NCBI GenBank assembly: GCA_963753115.1
Contig: CAVWBB010000010.1
Location: 36,626-100,625 of the forward strand
Length of the DNA stretch: 64,000 bases
DNA from: Bog-473 sp963753115
Lineage (GTDB): Bacteria > Actinomycetota > Acidimicrobiia > Acidimicrobiales > RAAP-2
Direction: 5' to 3'
Notes under the pieces: generated by a model
Told to the model about the DNA's origin: nothing
Database searches by the model: none
The model's input: the letters and a program-made list of their open reading frames with translations, nothing else
Part shown: positions 8,814 to 17,663 of the stretch, piece after piece
Position numbering within the stretch: the first letter of the stretch is position 1
How the letters are laid out: the number at the start of each line of letters is the position of its first letter
Made by a program: the position numbers and the translations under genes

Positions 8814-9245
8814 TCAGTAGGCGCCGCGGGCCCGCTCGCGGGCCAGGAGCTCCTCGGCCACGGACACGTCGGTGTCCTCGTCGGGGATCAGGAGCCAGCC
8901 GGCCAGGTACAGCGGCACAGCCAGGCCACCCAGGCAGGCCAGGGCGACGAAGCCGACTCGGACGATCGTGGGATCGACGTCGAAGTAGTCCGCCAGGCCG
9001 ACGGCGACGCCGGCCAACATGCGGCCCCGGCCGCCCCGGTGGAGGCGCTGCTCGCCGCCGTGCCCGGGAGGTGCGCTCGGGGGGATGCCCGGGGCGGGCT
9101 GCTCGGCGGTCGAGGTGCCCGGGGTGCCAGCGGTCCCGGCGGTCCCCTCGGTGCCCGGAGTGCCTGCGGTGCCGGCGGTCCCGGCGGTCCCCGTGGTGCC
9201 TCCGGTGCCTGCGGTGCCTGGTGTCTCTTCTGGTGTCGAGTCCAT
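8814..9245 (-). CDS. PspC-domain membrane protein with Gly-Thr repeat N-terminus
   Basis: Residues 1-45 are a low-complexity run of Gly-Thr-Ala/Pro triplets (TAGTAGTAGTPGT). The PspC domain covers about 66-125: LHRGGRGRMLAGVAVGLADY, then DVDPTIVRVGFVALACLG, then LYLAGWLLIPDED. PspC proteins sense envelope stress or anchor partners at the membrane. It is divergent from a kinase that carries its own PspC domain, across an intergenic palindrome, so joint regulation is likely. The tail (VAEELLARERARGAY) is charged and cytosolic. Confidence 0.85.
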   Translation of the reverse strand: MDSTPEETPGTAGTGGTTGTAGTAGTAGTPGTEGTAGTAGTPGTSTAEQPAPGIPPSAPPGHGGEQRLHRGGRGRMLAGVAVGLADYFDVDPTIVRVGFVALACLGGLAVPLYLAGWLLIPDEDTDVSVAEELLARERARGAY

Positions 9246-9564
9246 GGATCCAGCCTGACGATGCGCTGGCCGGGCGGGAATCCGGCAACACCCTGGTCCG
9301 ACCCTGAATCGATCCCCGACCCCTCAGGGATGTCCCTGATAGCCCCCGGGGGGAGAGTGGCGCGATCATCGAGGTATCGCAGAGGCACCCGATCCCGGTA
9401 CGCGTCCGCTCACCGAGGGTGGCCGCCCGACAGAGCCGTCGCGTGTCGCGCCCGGTTCCCCCCCACCCCAGGTCGTCTGGGGCCGCGGCAACGGTCATCG
9501 GTCGCATGACCGGCACGGGCCATGGTCCGACACAGAAGACCACCAGCACCAGCACCACCACCAT
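9246..9564. other. divergent intergenic region between two PspC genes
   Basis: This 319-nt region holds a perfect 7-2-7 inverted repeat (listed separately) and, next to the kinase start, a run of CAC/CAG codons that would read His/Gln in the kinase frame. No further gene is supported. Confidence 0.6.
9324..9339. promoter_or_regulatory. candidate response-regulator operator (7-2-7 palindrome)
   Basis: TCAGGGATGTCCCTGA is a perfect 7-bp inverted repeat with a 2-nt centre, the geometry used by NarL/LuxR-type dimeric response regulators. It sits between the divergent PspC gene and the PspC-kinase/response-regulator operon, suggesting autoregulation. Binding is inference. Confidence 0.5.
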
Positions 9565-10800
9565 GTGGGGAGACGGTTGCGGGCACTGCGCCGGACTCCG
9601 GACAACCGCGTCCTGGGCGGCGTCTGCGGCGCCGTCTCGAGGGCCACGGGCGTCGACGCCATGTGGGTGCGTATCGGGTTCGTCCTGCTGGCCATCGCCA
9701 GCGGCGTGATGGTCTTCGTCTACGCCATGGCTTGGATCCTGATCCCGATGGAGGGGGAGGACGCCAACATCGCCTCGCGCGCCACCCACGATCGGCGAGG
9801 CATCCGGACGGTTGCCGCCATCCTGATCCCACTGCTCATTGCGGTGCAGTTCATCACGACCAGCCTGCACGTCCCCTTCATCGGTCTCGTCGGGTGGCCG
9901 ACCTTGTTTGCCATCGGCGTGGTGGTGCTCATCTGGCGCAACGCCAACGAGGCAGAGAAGGCCTTCATCGACAACGATGTGGTGCCGTTGTTCGGTGGCG
10001 ACACCCACGGCCGCGGCCGCCGCTGGCTCATCGCCCGCGTGGTCGCCGGTGTGCTGATCGGCGCCGCCGGTATCGCGCTGCTGGTCGAAGGCCACACGAC
10101 GGTCGCGGCCCTGCGACCCGTCGGTGGTGCCGCACTGGTCATCGCGGCGAGCGTCGTCATCTTCGGACCGTGGTGGCTGAGCCTGGTCCGCGACCTCATC
10201 GCCGAGCGGCAGGCTCGTGCCCTGGCAGAGGAACGGGCGCAGATGGCGGCCCACGTCCACGACTCCGTGCTGCAGACGTTGGCCCTCATTCAGCGCGCGG
10301 CCGACGACCCCCAGAACGTCATCCGCCTGGCCCGGGCCCAAGAGCGCGAGCTGCGGTCGTGGCTCTTCGAGGGTCGGCCCCCCGGCACCATCGGGGAGGA
10401 TGCCACCATGCTGAGCGAGGGCGTCGGAGTGCTGCAGCGTCAGGTGGAGGGCGACCACGGGATCGCCGTGCAGGTGGTCATGGTGGGGGACTGCGAACTG
10501 GACGAGGCGCTGCGTGCGCTGCTCGATGCGGCCCGGGAAGCCACGGTCAACGCAGCGAAGTGGTCGGGCGCCGATCAGGTCTCGGTCTACGCCGAGGTCG
10601 AGACCGACACGGTCATGCTCTACGTGCGCGATCGCGGGCGTGGCTTCGACCTCGGCGCCGTTCCCGAAGACCGTCAGGGGATCGCCCAGTCGATCTGCGC
10701 CCGGATGGAGCGTTTCGGCGGCTCCGCCGTGGTCCGCTCCACCCCAGGGGAGGGCGCCGAGGTGCAGCTCTCCATGCCCCGGCGCGAGCGCGTGAAGTGA
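9565..10800 (+). CDS. PspC-fused sensor histidine kinase (HisKA_3 type)
   Basis: The N-terminal PspC domain covers about residues 5-65 (LRRTPDNRVLGGVCGAVSRA, WVRIGFVLLAIAS), followed by three or four more TM helices to about 205. The dimerisation helix is AQMAAHVHDSVLQTLALIQR, with His232 as the expected phosphorylation site. The HATPase_c domain has EATVNAAKWSGAD (N box) and YVRDRGRGFD (G1). This matches LiaS/DesK-like envelope-stress kinases of actinobacteria. The start is a GTG, and the response regulator begins inside its stop codon. Confidence 0.9.
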   Translation: MGRRLRALRRTPDNRVLGGVCGAVSRATGVDAMWVRIGFVLLAIASGVMVFVYAMAWILIPMEGEDANIASRATHDRRGIRTVAAILIPLLIAVQFITTSLHVPFIGLVGWPTLFAIGVVVLIWRNANEAEKAFIDNDVVPLFGGDTHGRGRRWLIARVVAGVLIGAAGIALLVEGHTTVAALRPVGGAALVIAASVVIFGPWWLSLVRDLIAERQARALAEERAQMAAHVHDSVLQTLALIQRAADDPQNVIRLARAQERELRSWLFEGRPPGTIGEDATMLSEGVGVLQRQVEGDHGIAVQVVMVGDCELDEALRALLDAAREATVNAAKWSGADQVSVYAEVETDTVMLYVRDRGRGFDLGAVPEDRQGIAQSICARMERFGGSAVVRSTPGEGAEVQLSMPRRERVK

Positions 10801-11447
10801 GCGAGGGCCGGCCCCGCATCTTCCTGGTCGAGGACCACGCCGTGTTCCGGGCCGGCGTCAAGGCCGAGCTCGGCGACGCCGTCGAGGTGGTGGGGGAGGC
10901 CGACGAGGCTGGAGCGGCCATTGAGCTCATCAACGAGCGGTTGCCCGACGTGGTGCTGCTCGACGTGCACCTTCCTGGTGGAGGGGGCCATGCCGTGCTG
11001 CGCGGCGTGCTGCCCACCCACCCCGAGGTGCAGTTCCTGGCCCTCTCGGTGTCCGACGCTCCCGAGGACGTCATCGACGTCATCCGCGCCGGCGCCCGCG
11101 GCTACGTGACCAAGACGATCTCGGGCCCCGAGCTTCTGCAGGGCGTCTACCGCGTCGCCGCCGGAGACGCCGTCTTCTCGCCGCGCCTGGCGGGGTTCGT
11201 CCTCGACGCCTTCGCCCAGGGAGGCGCGCCCGCACCGGGACTCGACCCCGAGCTCGACCAGCTCTCGCCGCGTGAGCGAGAGGTGCTCCGCCTGATCGCC
11301 CGCGGCTACACGTACAAGGAGGTGGGCCGCGACCTCGGCATCTCGGCCAAGACGGTGGAGTCGCACGTGTCGTCGGTCCTGCGCAAGCTGCAGCTCTCCA
11401 CCCGCCACGAGCTGACGAGATGGGCCACCGACCGCCGCTTGGTCTAA
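10797..11447 (+). CDS. NarL/LuxR-family response regulator
   Basis: The receiver domain covers residues 7-120 with acidic EDH near the N-terminus, phosphoacceptor Asp56 in VVLLDVHLPGGGG, and KTIS supplying the conserved Lys. A LuxR-type HTH covers about 150-212 (LSPREREVLRLIARGYTYKE, then ISAKTVESHVSSVLRKL). The GTG start overlaps the kinase stop (GTGA), so translation is coupled. Likely target: the palindrome in the upstream divergent region, hence the PspC genes. Confidence 0.93.
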   Translation: MSEGRPRIFLVEDHAVFRAGVKAELGDAVEVVGEADEAGAAIELINERLPDVVLLDVHLPGGGGHAVLRGVLPTHPEVQFLALSVSDAPEDVIDVIRAGARGYVTKTISGPELLQGVYRVAAGDAVFSPRLAGFVLDAFAQGGAPAPGLDPELDQLSPREREVLRLIARGYTYKEVGRDLGISAKTVESHVSSVLRKLQLSTRHELTRWATDRRLV

Positions 11448-11456
11448 ACAGGGGGG

Positions 11457-12215
11457 ATGGCCGACGACCTGCAGTCCGAGCATCGCGACGCGGCCAAGCT
11501 CGCCGAGATCGCCGGGCGGGCCCTGGTGGAGCTGCGCGCTGATCCGCCGGCGCTGCGCGATCTCGGTGCCGCCGGTGACCGGATGGCCCATCAGCTGCTG
11601 GTAGCCGAGATCAACCGGCTCTACCCCGACGACGACGTGCGCTCCGAGGAGGGGCTCGAACACGTGTCGGGGTCGGGTCGCCTCTGGATCATCGACCCAC
11701 TGGACGGCACCCGCGAGTTCCGCCAGCGAGACCGCAGTGACTGGGCGGTCCACGTGGCCATGGCTGTGGGTGGCGTGGCCGTCGTGGGCGCCGTGGCACT
11801 GCCGGCCCTCGACCTCGTGCTCGGCACCGGCGACCCGCCTGTGCTGCCGCCGTTCCCCGCCGGCGAGGCGCCGCGGGTCGTTGTCTCGCGCAGCCGGCCG
11901 CCCGACGTCGCCTACGAGGTGACCGAGGCGATCGGGGGCGTCATGATCCCCATGGGATCGGCCGGCGCCAAGATCGCCGCCGTCATCCTCGGCGCCGCCG
12001 AGGTGTACGTGCATGCGGGCGGCCAGTACGAATGGGACTCGTGCGCACCGGTGGCGGTCGCCACTGCGAGCGGATTGCATGCCAGCCGGCTCAACGGAGA
12101 TCCGCTGCGCTACGGCGACCCCGACGCCTGGCTGCCCGATCTCGTCGTGTGCCGCCAGGAGTACGCCGAGGCAGTGCTGGCGGTGACCACGCAGCAGCAC
12201 CGGCCGTACTGGTGA
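11457..12215 (+). CDS. inositol monophosphatase/CysQ-family phosphatase
   Basis: This 252-residue metal-dependent phosphatase has SEEG for the first metal site (about 62), the hallmark WIIDPLDGTREF (about 77-88) and the C-terminal WDSCAPVAVATASG block. In actinobacteria such proteins hydrolyse 3'-phosphoadenosine 5'-phosphate (CysQ) or inositol phosphates, and this one is closest in feel to CysQ. The start has a GGGGGG stretch just upstream, and it follows the response regulator by 9 nt, so it may be cotranscribed. Confidence 0.85.
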   Translation: MADDLQSEHRDAAKLAEIAGRALVELRADPPALRDLGAAGDRMAHQLLVAEINRLYPDDDVRSEEGLEHVSGSGRLWIIDPLDGTREFRQRDRSDWAVHVAMAVGGVAVVGAVALPALDLVLGTGDPPVLPPFPAGEAPRVVVSRSRPPDVAYEVTEAIGGVMIPMGSAGAKIAAVILGAAEVYVHAGGQYEWDSCAPVAVATASGLHASRLNGDPLRYGDPDAWLPDLVVCRQEYAEAVLAVTTQQHRPYW

Positions 12216-12303
12216 CCTGAGACCTTCCGACCAAGGCGTTCCGACCCGAGCCACCCCGGAATCGAGCCACCCCCGAACAAGGAGCCTGCGTCGCCCGGAA
12301 CGA

Positions 12304-12337
12304 ACAGAACCCCGCCTCAGAAGAGGCGGGGTTCTGT
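12304..12337. terminator. 15-bp perfect hairpin between convergent genes
   Basis: The arms are ACAGAACCCCGCCTC and GAGGCGGGGTTCTGT with an AGAA loop. It lies between the phosphatase (plus) and the cold-shock gene (minus), so it can serve both directions. Neither side has a U-tract, which is usual for high-GC actinobacterial terminators. Confidence 0.75.
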
Positions 12338-12360
12338 CGTGATCCTTGTGCGTTTCGGCG

Positions 12361-12567
12361 TTAGCCGATGGCGCGCACGTTCGCGGCCTGAAGGCCCTTC
12401 GGACCTTGGTTGGTCTCGAACTCGACCTTCTGTCCTTCTTCGAGATTGCGGTAGCCCGTACCGCTGATCGCGCTGAAGTGCACGAAAACGTCGGGGCCCC
12501 CACCGTCCTGGGTGATGAAGCCGAAGCCCTTCTCACCGTTAAACCACTTCACGGAACCAGTTGCCAT
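12361..12567 (-). CDS. cspA: cold-shock protein
   Basis: This complete 68-residue single-domain cold-shock protein carries both RNP motifs, KGFGFITQDG (RNP1) and VFVHFSAI (RNP2), on a CspA-like frame beginning MATGSVKWFNGEKG. It binds single-stranded RNA or DNA as a chaperone. A strong AGGAGAGGAG ribosome-binding site precedes the start. A long leader lies upstream, with a 6-bp stem closed by a GCAA tetraloop at 12624-12639. Confidence 0.97.
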   Translation of the reverse strand: MATGSVKWFNGEKGFGFITQDGGGPDVFVHFSAISGTGYRNLEEGQKVEFETNQGPKGLQAANVRAIG

Positions 12568-12821
12568 TGAAAATCCACTCCTCTCCTGGCCAGATTTGAC
12601 CCGTGTCGCTGGGCCATGGCCGGTAGCTCTTGCGAGCTAGAGGGATTTCCAAACTTGTGATGGTGGTGCCCTCGAAAAGGAACCTTAGCGCGCCCCAGGC
12701 CCGGGAGGGAGGCTTGCCCTCCGGGCGCCCAATTCCTCGCCCATTTCGTCACCCATTGTTCATGGCCAGGATCGTGCCTATCTTGGAATAGCCGTTCTCG
12801 CCCGACGAAGGGGGCACAGCC

Positions 12822-14184
12822 GTGACTGTCACCGCCAATCCGTACCTGCAGGGCAATTTTGCGCCGGTGCTCGAAGAGGTCACCGCGACCGATCTGGCCG
12901 TGACCGGCGAGGTGCCGGCGGCCCTCTCCGGGCGCTACCTGCGCAACGGCCCGAATCCCTCGGCGCCCCCCGAGCCGTCGACCTACCACTGGTTCACCGG
13001 CGACGGCATGGTGCACGGGATCCGCCTGCGCGACGGGCGGGCCGAGTGGTACCGCAACCGCTGGGTGCGCTCGGCCGAGGTGGCCCGCACCCTTGGTGAG
13101 GAGCCGCCCCCAGGGCCGGTCCATGCCGGGATGGACTTCGCACCGAACACCAACGTCATCGGGCACGCGGGCCGCACCTTCGCCATCGTCGAAGCGGGTG
13201 CGCGCCCGTACGAATTGACGAACGAGCTCGAGACGATTGGTCCCTGCGATTTCGGCGGCACGCTCGACGGCGGCTACACCGCTCACCCCAAGCGCGATCC
13301 GCTGACGGGCGAGCTCTACGCCGTGTCGTACTTCTTCGGCTGGGGCAACGACGTGGAGGTCACGATCATCGACCCCGGTGGCACGGTGCGTTCCAGCCGT
13401 CGCGTCACCATGGGCGGTCCGGTCAGCGTGCACGACTGCGCTCTCACACAGCGCTCCATCGCCCTGCTGGATCTCCCGGTGACCTTCAGCCTCGACGCCG
13501 CGGCGTCGGGCGCGTCGTTCCCGTACCGCTGGGAGGAGGGATACCAGTCCCGCGTGGGCCTGCTGCCGCGAGACGGCGAGTCGACCGACGTCGTCTGGCA
13601 CGACATCGAGCCCTGCTACGTGTTCCACCCGATGAACGCGTTCGACGACCCCGACGGGGACGGCATCGTGCTCGACGTGGTGCGGCACCCGTCCATGTTC
13701 CGCACGCAGTACCTCGGCCCGTCCGAGGGCAGCCCCACGCTTGAGCGGTGGCACCTCGACGGCCGCGGCGGCGCAGTCAAGGAGGAGCGGCTCGACGACC
13801 GGGGACAGGAGTTCCCCCGCGTCGATGAGCGTCGCGTCGGCCTGCCCAACCGGTACGGCTACGCGGTCGCCACGGGGACCACCGACGACATCGTGGGCAC
13901 CGAATCCGTGCTGTTGCGGCACGACTTCGAACGAAGGACGAGCCAGGCCCGTTCGTTCGGGCCCGGGTCCAGCCTGGGGGAGGCGGTCTTCGTCCCCCGT
14001 GCCGACGATGCGCGCCGAGAACGATGGCTGGCTGCTGCTGCTGGTGCACTCTGCGCAGACGGGGACGTCGGCGCTGCACATCCTCAACGCGGACGACCTC
14101 GAGGGCGAGGCTCAGGCCATCGTCGACCTGCCGCAACGGGTGCCGGCGGGCTTCCACGGCAACTGGGTGCCGGACCAGCCCTGA
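12822..14184 (+). CDS. carotenoid oxygenase (RPE65/lignostilbene dioxygenase family), frame-broken
   Basis: This is a beta-propeller non-heme iron dioxygenase that cleaves carotenoids or stilbenes. The N-terminal signature is LSGRYLRNGPNPSAPP. Three of the four iron-binding histidines are in frame: GYTAHPKRD, PVSVHDCAL and YVFHPMNAFD. At about 14010-14016 one surplus base shifts the frame; in the next frame the protein resumes as NDGWLLLLVHSAQTGTSALH and ends with GFHGNWVPDQP, giving the fourth histidine and a natural stop at 14184. As read, the unshifted frame runs to 14216 without homology. One base makes it intact, so sequencing error is more likely than decay. Confidence 0.85.
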
Positions 14185-14300
14185 AACCTGCTCGACCAGG
14201 TCGAACAGGGCCCTGACCTGCCCTGACCTGCCCTGACGACAACGGACCGGGGCCGACCACGTTCCGGTTACCCGATCCGCCGCGGGGGTAGGATCTCAAC

Positions 14301-15096
14301 GTGTTCGTCTGGCAATGGGTCCAGCAGCACCGTCTGCTGTCGGTGATCGTGCTGGCACTGGTCTTCGTCAGCTGCGCCGGTGGGACGGCGTGGGCGCTGG
14401 TGTTCCGCACGGTGTCCTCCCCGGTGGGTCTGCGCGAAGCGCTGCGCATCTACCGGCGTGAGCAGAGCGGCAAGATGCTGGCGACGTTGCGCAACCGGAT
14501 GCCCGTCCCGGGCGTGTACACCTATCGCACCAGTGGCGGCGAGAGCCTCAACCTGGTCGGGGTGGCCCGCTCGTTCCCGTCGAGCACCTCCATGATCGTG
14601 GCCGACGGTCGCTGCGCCAACGTGAGCTGGGTCCCGATCACCCAGCACACCGAGTCGACGACTGTCTGCAACACACCGAACGGCGCGCTGACCATGCCGA
14701 AGCTGGTGACCGACGAGTCGATCGCGGGCTCGACCACCACATCGACGATCCAGTGCCCCGCCTCGACCTACCTGCTGCCGCCGGCGGCGCGACCGGGCCA
14801 GCACTGGGGCGCCACCTGTTCGCTGGCCAACCCGGCGGAGAAGATCATGCTGGCCGGCCAGGCCATGGGCCCGACCTCCATGGTCGTCGACGGACACAGC
14901 GTCTCCGTCGTGCACACCCGCGTCACGCTCACCTTCACGGGCGCCGAGCACGGGACCAACCCCACCGACTACTGGATCGTCCCCAGCTCAGGGCTGATCG
15001 TGCGCGAGCAGGAGACCGTGGGGGTGACCCAGGGCAGCGTGCACTACACCGAGAACATGGACGACCACCCTCACCAGCCTCGATCCAGCGCGCTAG
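14301..15096 (+). CDS. membrane-anchored extracytoplasmic protein, unknown function
   Basis: A TM anchor occupies about residues 9-34 (LLSVIVLALVFVSCAGGTAW); the remainder is extracytoplasmic, with paired cysteines (GRCANVSW, TTVCNTPNG, TIQCPAST, GATCSLAN). I do not recognise the family. The GTG start has AGGA eight bases upstream. One extra G in ATGG near 15059 shifts the frame; removing it gives a clean C-terminus (MTTTLTSLDPAR, stop at 15096). As read, the frame runs to 15611 antisense through two real genes, which cannot be right. Confidence 0.6.
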
Positions 15097-15155
15097 CGAC
15101 AGCGCTCCGCCCCGCCCCGGTACGGCTGGGCGATGCCGGCGACGGCAGCGATGAA

Positions 15156-15539
15156 TTATTGCGCCGCCGGGCCGACCAGCGCCGCCAGGCGCTTCGGGGC
15201 GGTGAGGCAGTAGCTCTCGGCGATCATCTCGGCCATCTCGTCCCAATCGGGAGCGACGCGAAGGTCCAGCCGCACGCCGACCCAGCCCTTGGGCCCGACG
15301 TACTTCGGCACGAAGAAGCGATCCGGTTCGGACGCCACCAGCACCTGCTGCGCCCCTGGGGGCGCCTTCATCGTCATGGAGGAACCGTCCTCGCTCGTCA
15401 TCACGAAGAGCTTGTCGCGCACCCGGAACGCCGGTGCGGTGTGGCCGCCGAACGGGCGCTCCTCCGCCTCCGGGAGGGCGAGGCAGATGGTGCGCACCCG
15501 CGCCAGTGCGGACCGCGTGGACCGCGCAGCCGGGCTCAT
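15156..15539 (-). CDS. MmcQ/YjbR family protein
   Basis: This 127-residue protein of the CyaY-like fold has LALPEAEERPFGGHTAPAFR, KLFVMTSEDG, and a C-terminal YCLTAPKRLAALV; these are signatures of MmcQ/YjbR, often described as DNA-binding with a double-wing motif. Function is unproven. Its ATG overlaps the stop of the ferritin-like gene by 4 nt, so the two are translationally coupled. Confidence 0.88.
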   Translation of the reverse strand: MSPAARSTRSALARVRTICLALPEAEERPFGGHTAPAFRVRDKLFVMTSEDGSSMTMKAPPGAQQVLVASEPDRFFVPKYVGPKGWVGVRLDLRVAPDWDEMAEMIAESYCLTAPKRLAALVGPAAQ

Positions 15540-16717
15540 CCCCGGGACGCCGTGCCCGTGCCGCCCTCCTCGCGAGCCCGGTCCTGCGCCACCGCGTCGT
15601 ACGACGCGTAGTCGGACCCGGTGTCATCGGCGAACTCGAACTCGAGGAGGCCCGCCTCGCCCCACTTCTGGCGTAGGTACCCGTGGTTGGCGTCGAGCAG
15701 CCCGAGCTTGCGCACGTTGGGGACGAGCTTGGCGAAGAAGCCGCGGGCGAAACCGCCTGCGGGGTTGAGCTTCGTCTTCTGCGCCGCCTGGACGATGAAG
15801 GGGAACACCTCCTCGGCCGTCGTGCCCATGCGCTCCCAGACCTCGGGCGTCGTGGCCCGCGCCCGCGAGTTGAGCGTGGCGTCGACGAGGAACTCCTGGC
15901 GCTCCTTCAGCTCGGCTTCGCTGAGGTCACGGTAGAACTCCGACAGCGTCAGTACGCCGAACGCCACGTGGCGCGCCTCGTCGGACATGACGTAGCGCAA
16001 CAGCTTGGTCAGCAGCGGCTCTTGCGTGCGCCGCAACATGTCACCGAAGGCGGCGAGAGCCAGCGACTCAATGACGATCTGCATCCCGAGATAGGCGATG
16101 TCCCAGCGGGAGTCCTCCAGCAGCGACCAGATCTGCTCCTTGAGGAACGGGCTCATCGGGTACGCCTCGCCGAGCTTGGTGCGGAGATACTTGGCGAACA
16201 CCTCTGTGTGTCGGGCCTCGTCCATGGTCTGGGTCGAGGCGTAGTACTTGGCGTCGATCCACGGGACGGTCTCGACGATCTTGGCGGCGGTCATCATGGC
16301 TCCCTGCTCGCCGTGCATGAACTGCGACAGGCTGGCCTTGAAGAACTCGATGCCGAGTTGCGTGTATTCCTTCTCGCTCCATGTCGCCATGGGCGAGCCG
16401 GGCAGCTTGCCGGCCGCTCTCGACACCGCCAGCATCGGGCTGTCCTGCTCGGCCACGAGCCGCTCCGGGTCGACGTCGATGGACCAGTCGAGGTCCGTCA
16501 CGCTGTTCCACTGCGACCCCATGGCCTTGTTGTAGAGCGTGACGAGCTGGCCGCGGTCCCGCTCGTAGTCCCACAGGAAGAGCCGATCCGCGTTGTCGTG
16601 AATGACCTGGACGGCCGCCTCCACGTCCCGGCGGCCCGGTACCTGAGGGGTGACTCCCGAGGTCTCGGACACCGGAGGTGTCGTGGTCTCGGACACCGGA
16701 GGTGTCGCCGCGGTCAT
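15536..16717 (-). CDS. ferritin-like diiron protein (AurF/ribonucleotide-reductase-R2-like)
   Basis: This 393-residue all-helical protein has carboxylate-bridged diiron motifs: HGEQGAMM (about 130), DEARHTEVF (about 160), IESLALAAFGDM (about 212) and DEARHVAFG (about 243). Two DEARH motifs spaced this way are typical of R2-like oxidases and N-oxygenases. The first 25 residues are a duplicated TPPVSETT/S segment. It ends a minus-strand acyl-CoA gene cluster, so an oxygenation or desaturation step on a CoA or ACP-linked substrate is plausible but unproven. Confidence 0.85.
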   Translation of the reverse strand: MTAATPPVSETTTPPVSETSGVTPQVPGRRDVEAAVQVIHDNADRLFLWDYERDRGQLVTLYNKAMGSQWNSVTDLDWSIDVDPERLVAEQDSPMLAVSRAAGKLPGSPMATWSEKEYTQLGIEFFKASLSQFMHGEQGAMMTAAKIVETVPWIDAKYYASTQTMDEARHTEVFAKYLRTKLGEAYPMSPFLKEQIWSLLEDSRWDIAYLGMQIVIESLALAAFGDMLRRTQEPLLTKLLRYVMSDEARHVAFGVLTLSEFYRDLSEAELKERQEFLVDATLNSRARATTPEVWERMGTTAEEVFPFIVQAAQKTKLNPAGGFARGFFAKLVPNVRKLGLLDANHGYLRQKWGEAGLLEFEFADDTGSDYASYDAVAQDRAREEGGTGTASRG

Positions 16718-16727
16718 GGAGTCGAGG

Positions 16728-17642
16728 CTACTTCCGCCGCCCGCCCATGTTGGCGTTCGGTGCAGCCTTGGCCACCAGGTCGGGCACCACCTTGCCGAGC
16801 TCGGCCGGGTCCCAGCGGTCGCCCTTGTCGGCGGTGGGCCCTTCGACCCAGCCCTCGGCCACGCTCAGGTGGTCGCCCTGCACGTTGAAGACGCGGCCGG
16901 TGATACCCGCCGACTCGGGGCTGCCGAGCCACACCACGATCGGGGCGATGTTGCCCGGGTCGAAGGGGTCGAACTCCTCGGGGTTCTTCTCGGCTGGCGT
17001 GAAGCCTCCACCGAGGTTCTCGGTCATGCGGGTGAGCGCGGCCGGGGCGATGGCGTTCACGGTGACGCCGTAGCGCTCGAGCTCCATGGCGGCGATGATG
17101 GTGAAGGAGGCGATGCCCGCCTTGGCCGCGCCGTAGTTGGTCTGTCCCACGTTGCCGTAAATGCCGGAGGGCGACGTGGTGTTGATGATGCGGGCGTCGT
17201 TGGTCTCGCCGGCCTTGGTGCGGTTGCGCCAGTACTCCACGGCGTGGCGGGTCGGCGCGAAGGTGCCGCGCAGGTGGACCTTGATGACGGCGTCCCACTC
17301 GTCGATCGTCATGTTGACCAGCATGCGATCGCGCAGGATGCCGGCGTTGTTGACGAGCACGTCGATCGTCCCGTAGGTGTCGATTGCCGTCTGAATGAGG
17401 CGGCCCGCTCCCTCGTAGTCCGAGACGTCGTCCCCGTTGGCCACGGCCTCGCCGCCCATGCCGCGGACCTCGTCGACCACCTGGCCGGCCGGCCCGTCCG
17501 AGGAGCCGGACCCGTCCACCTCGGCGCCGAGGTCGTTGATGACCAACTTGGCGCCCTGGCTGGCGAACTCGAGGGCGTGCTCGCGCCCGATGCCCCGGCC
17601 TGCCCCGGTGATGACGACGACCCGTCCGTCACAGATACCCAC
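16728..17642 (-). CDS. SDR family oxidoreductase (hydroxyacyl-CoA dehydrogenase-like)
   Basis: The NAD(P)-binding TGAGRGIGREHALEFA (12-27) and the NNAG motif in LVNNAGILRDRML precede an active site with Ser and YGAAK (TNYGAAKAGIASF). It resembles the dehydrogenase domain of peroxisomal multifunctional enzyme 2 (HSD17B4-like), which oxidises 3-hydroxyacyl-CoA. In the cluster it lies 10 nt upstream of the ferritin-like gene, consistent with a beta-oxidation role. Confidence 0.9.
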   Translation of the reverse strand: MGICDGRVVVITGAGRGIGREHALEFASQGAKLVINDLGAEVDGSGSSDGPAGQVVDEVRGMGGEAVANGDDVSDYEGAGRLIQTAIDTYGTIDVLVNNAGILRDRMLVNMTIDEWDAVIKVHLRGTFAPTRHAVEYWRNRTKAGETNDARIINTTSPSGIYGNVGQTNYGAAKAGIASFTIIAAMELERYGVTVNAIAPAALTRMTENLGGGFTPAEKNPEEFDPFDPGNIAPIVVWLGSPESAGITGRVFNVQGDHLSVAEGWVEGPTADKGDRWDPAELGKVVPDLVAKAAPNANMGGRRK

Positions 17643-17663
17643 GTTCAGCTCCTTTGGTTTGGT

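Noticed and set aside
8773..10458. 561-codon minus-strand open frame across the PspC operon
   Set aside because: It is antisense to the PspC-kinase and its composition is that of a high-GC shadow frame (Arg/Pro/His/Gly-rich, no recognisable motif).
10674..12536. 620-codon minus-strand open frame
   Set aside because: Antisense to the response regulator and the phosphatase, whose motifs and starts are clear.
12549..14087. 512-codon minus-strand open frame
   Set aside because: Antisense to the carotenoid oxygenase; no motif, biased composition.
15097..15611. Extension of the anchored-protein frame through the YjbR gene
   Set aside because: Explained by one surplus base near 15059; the extension is antisense to real genes.
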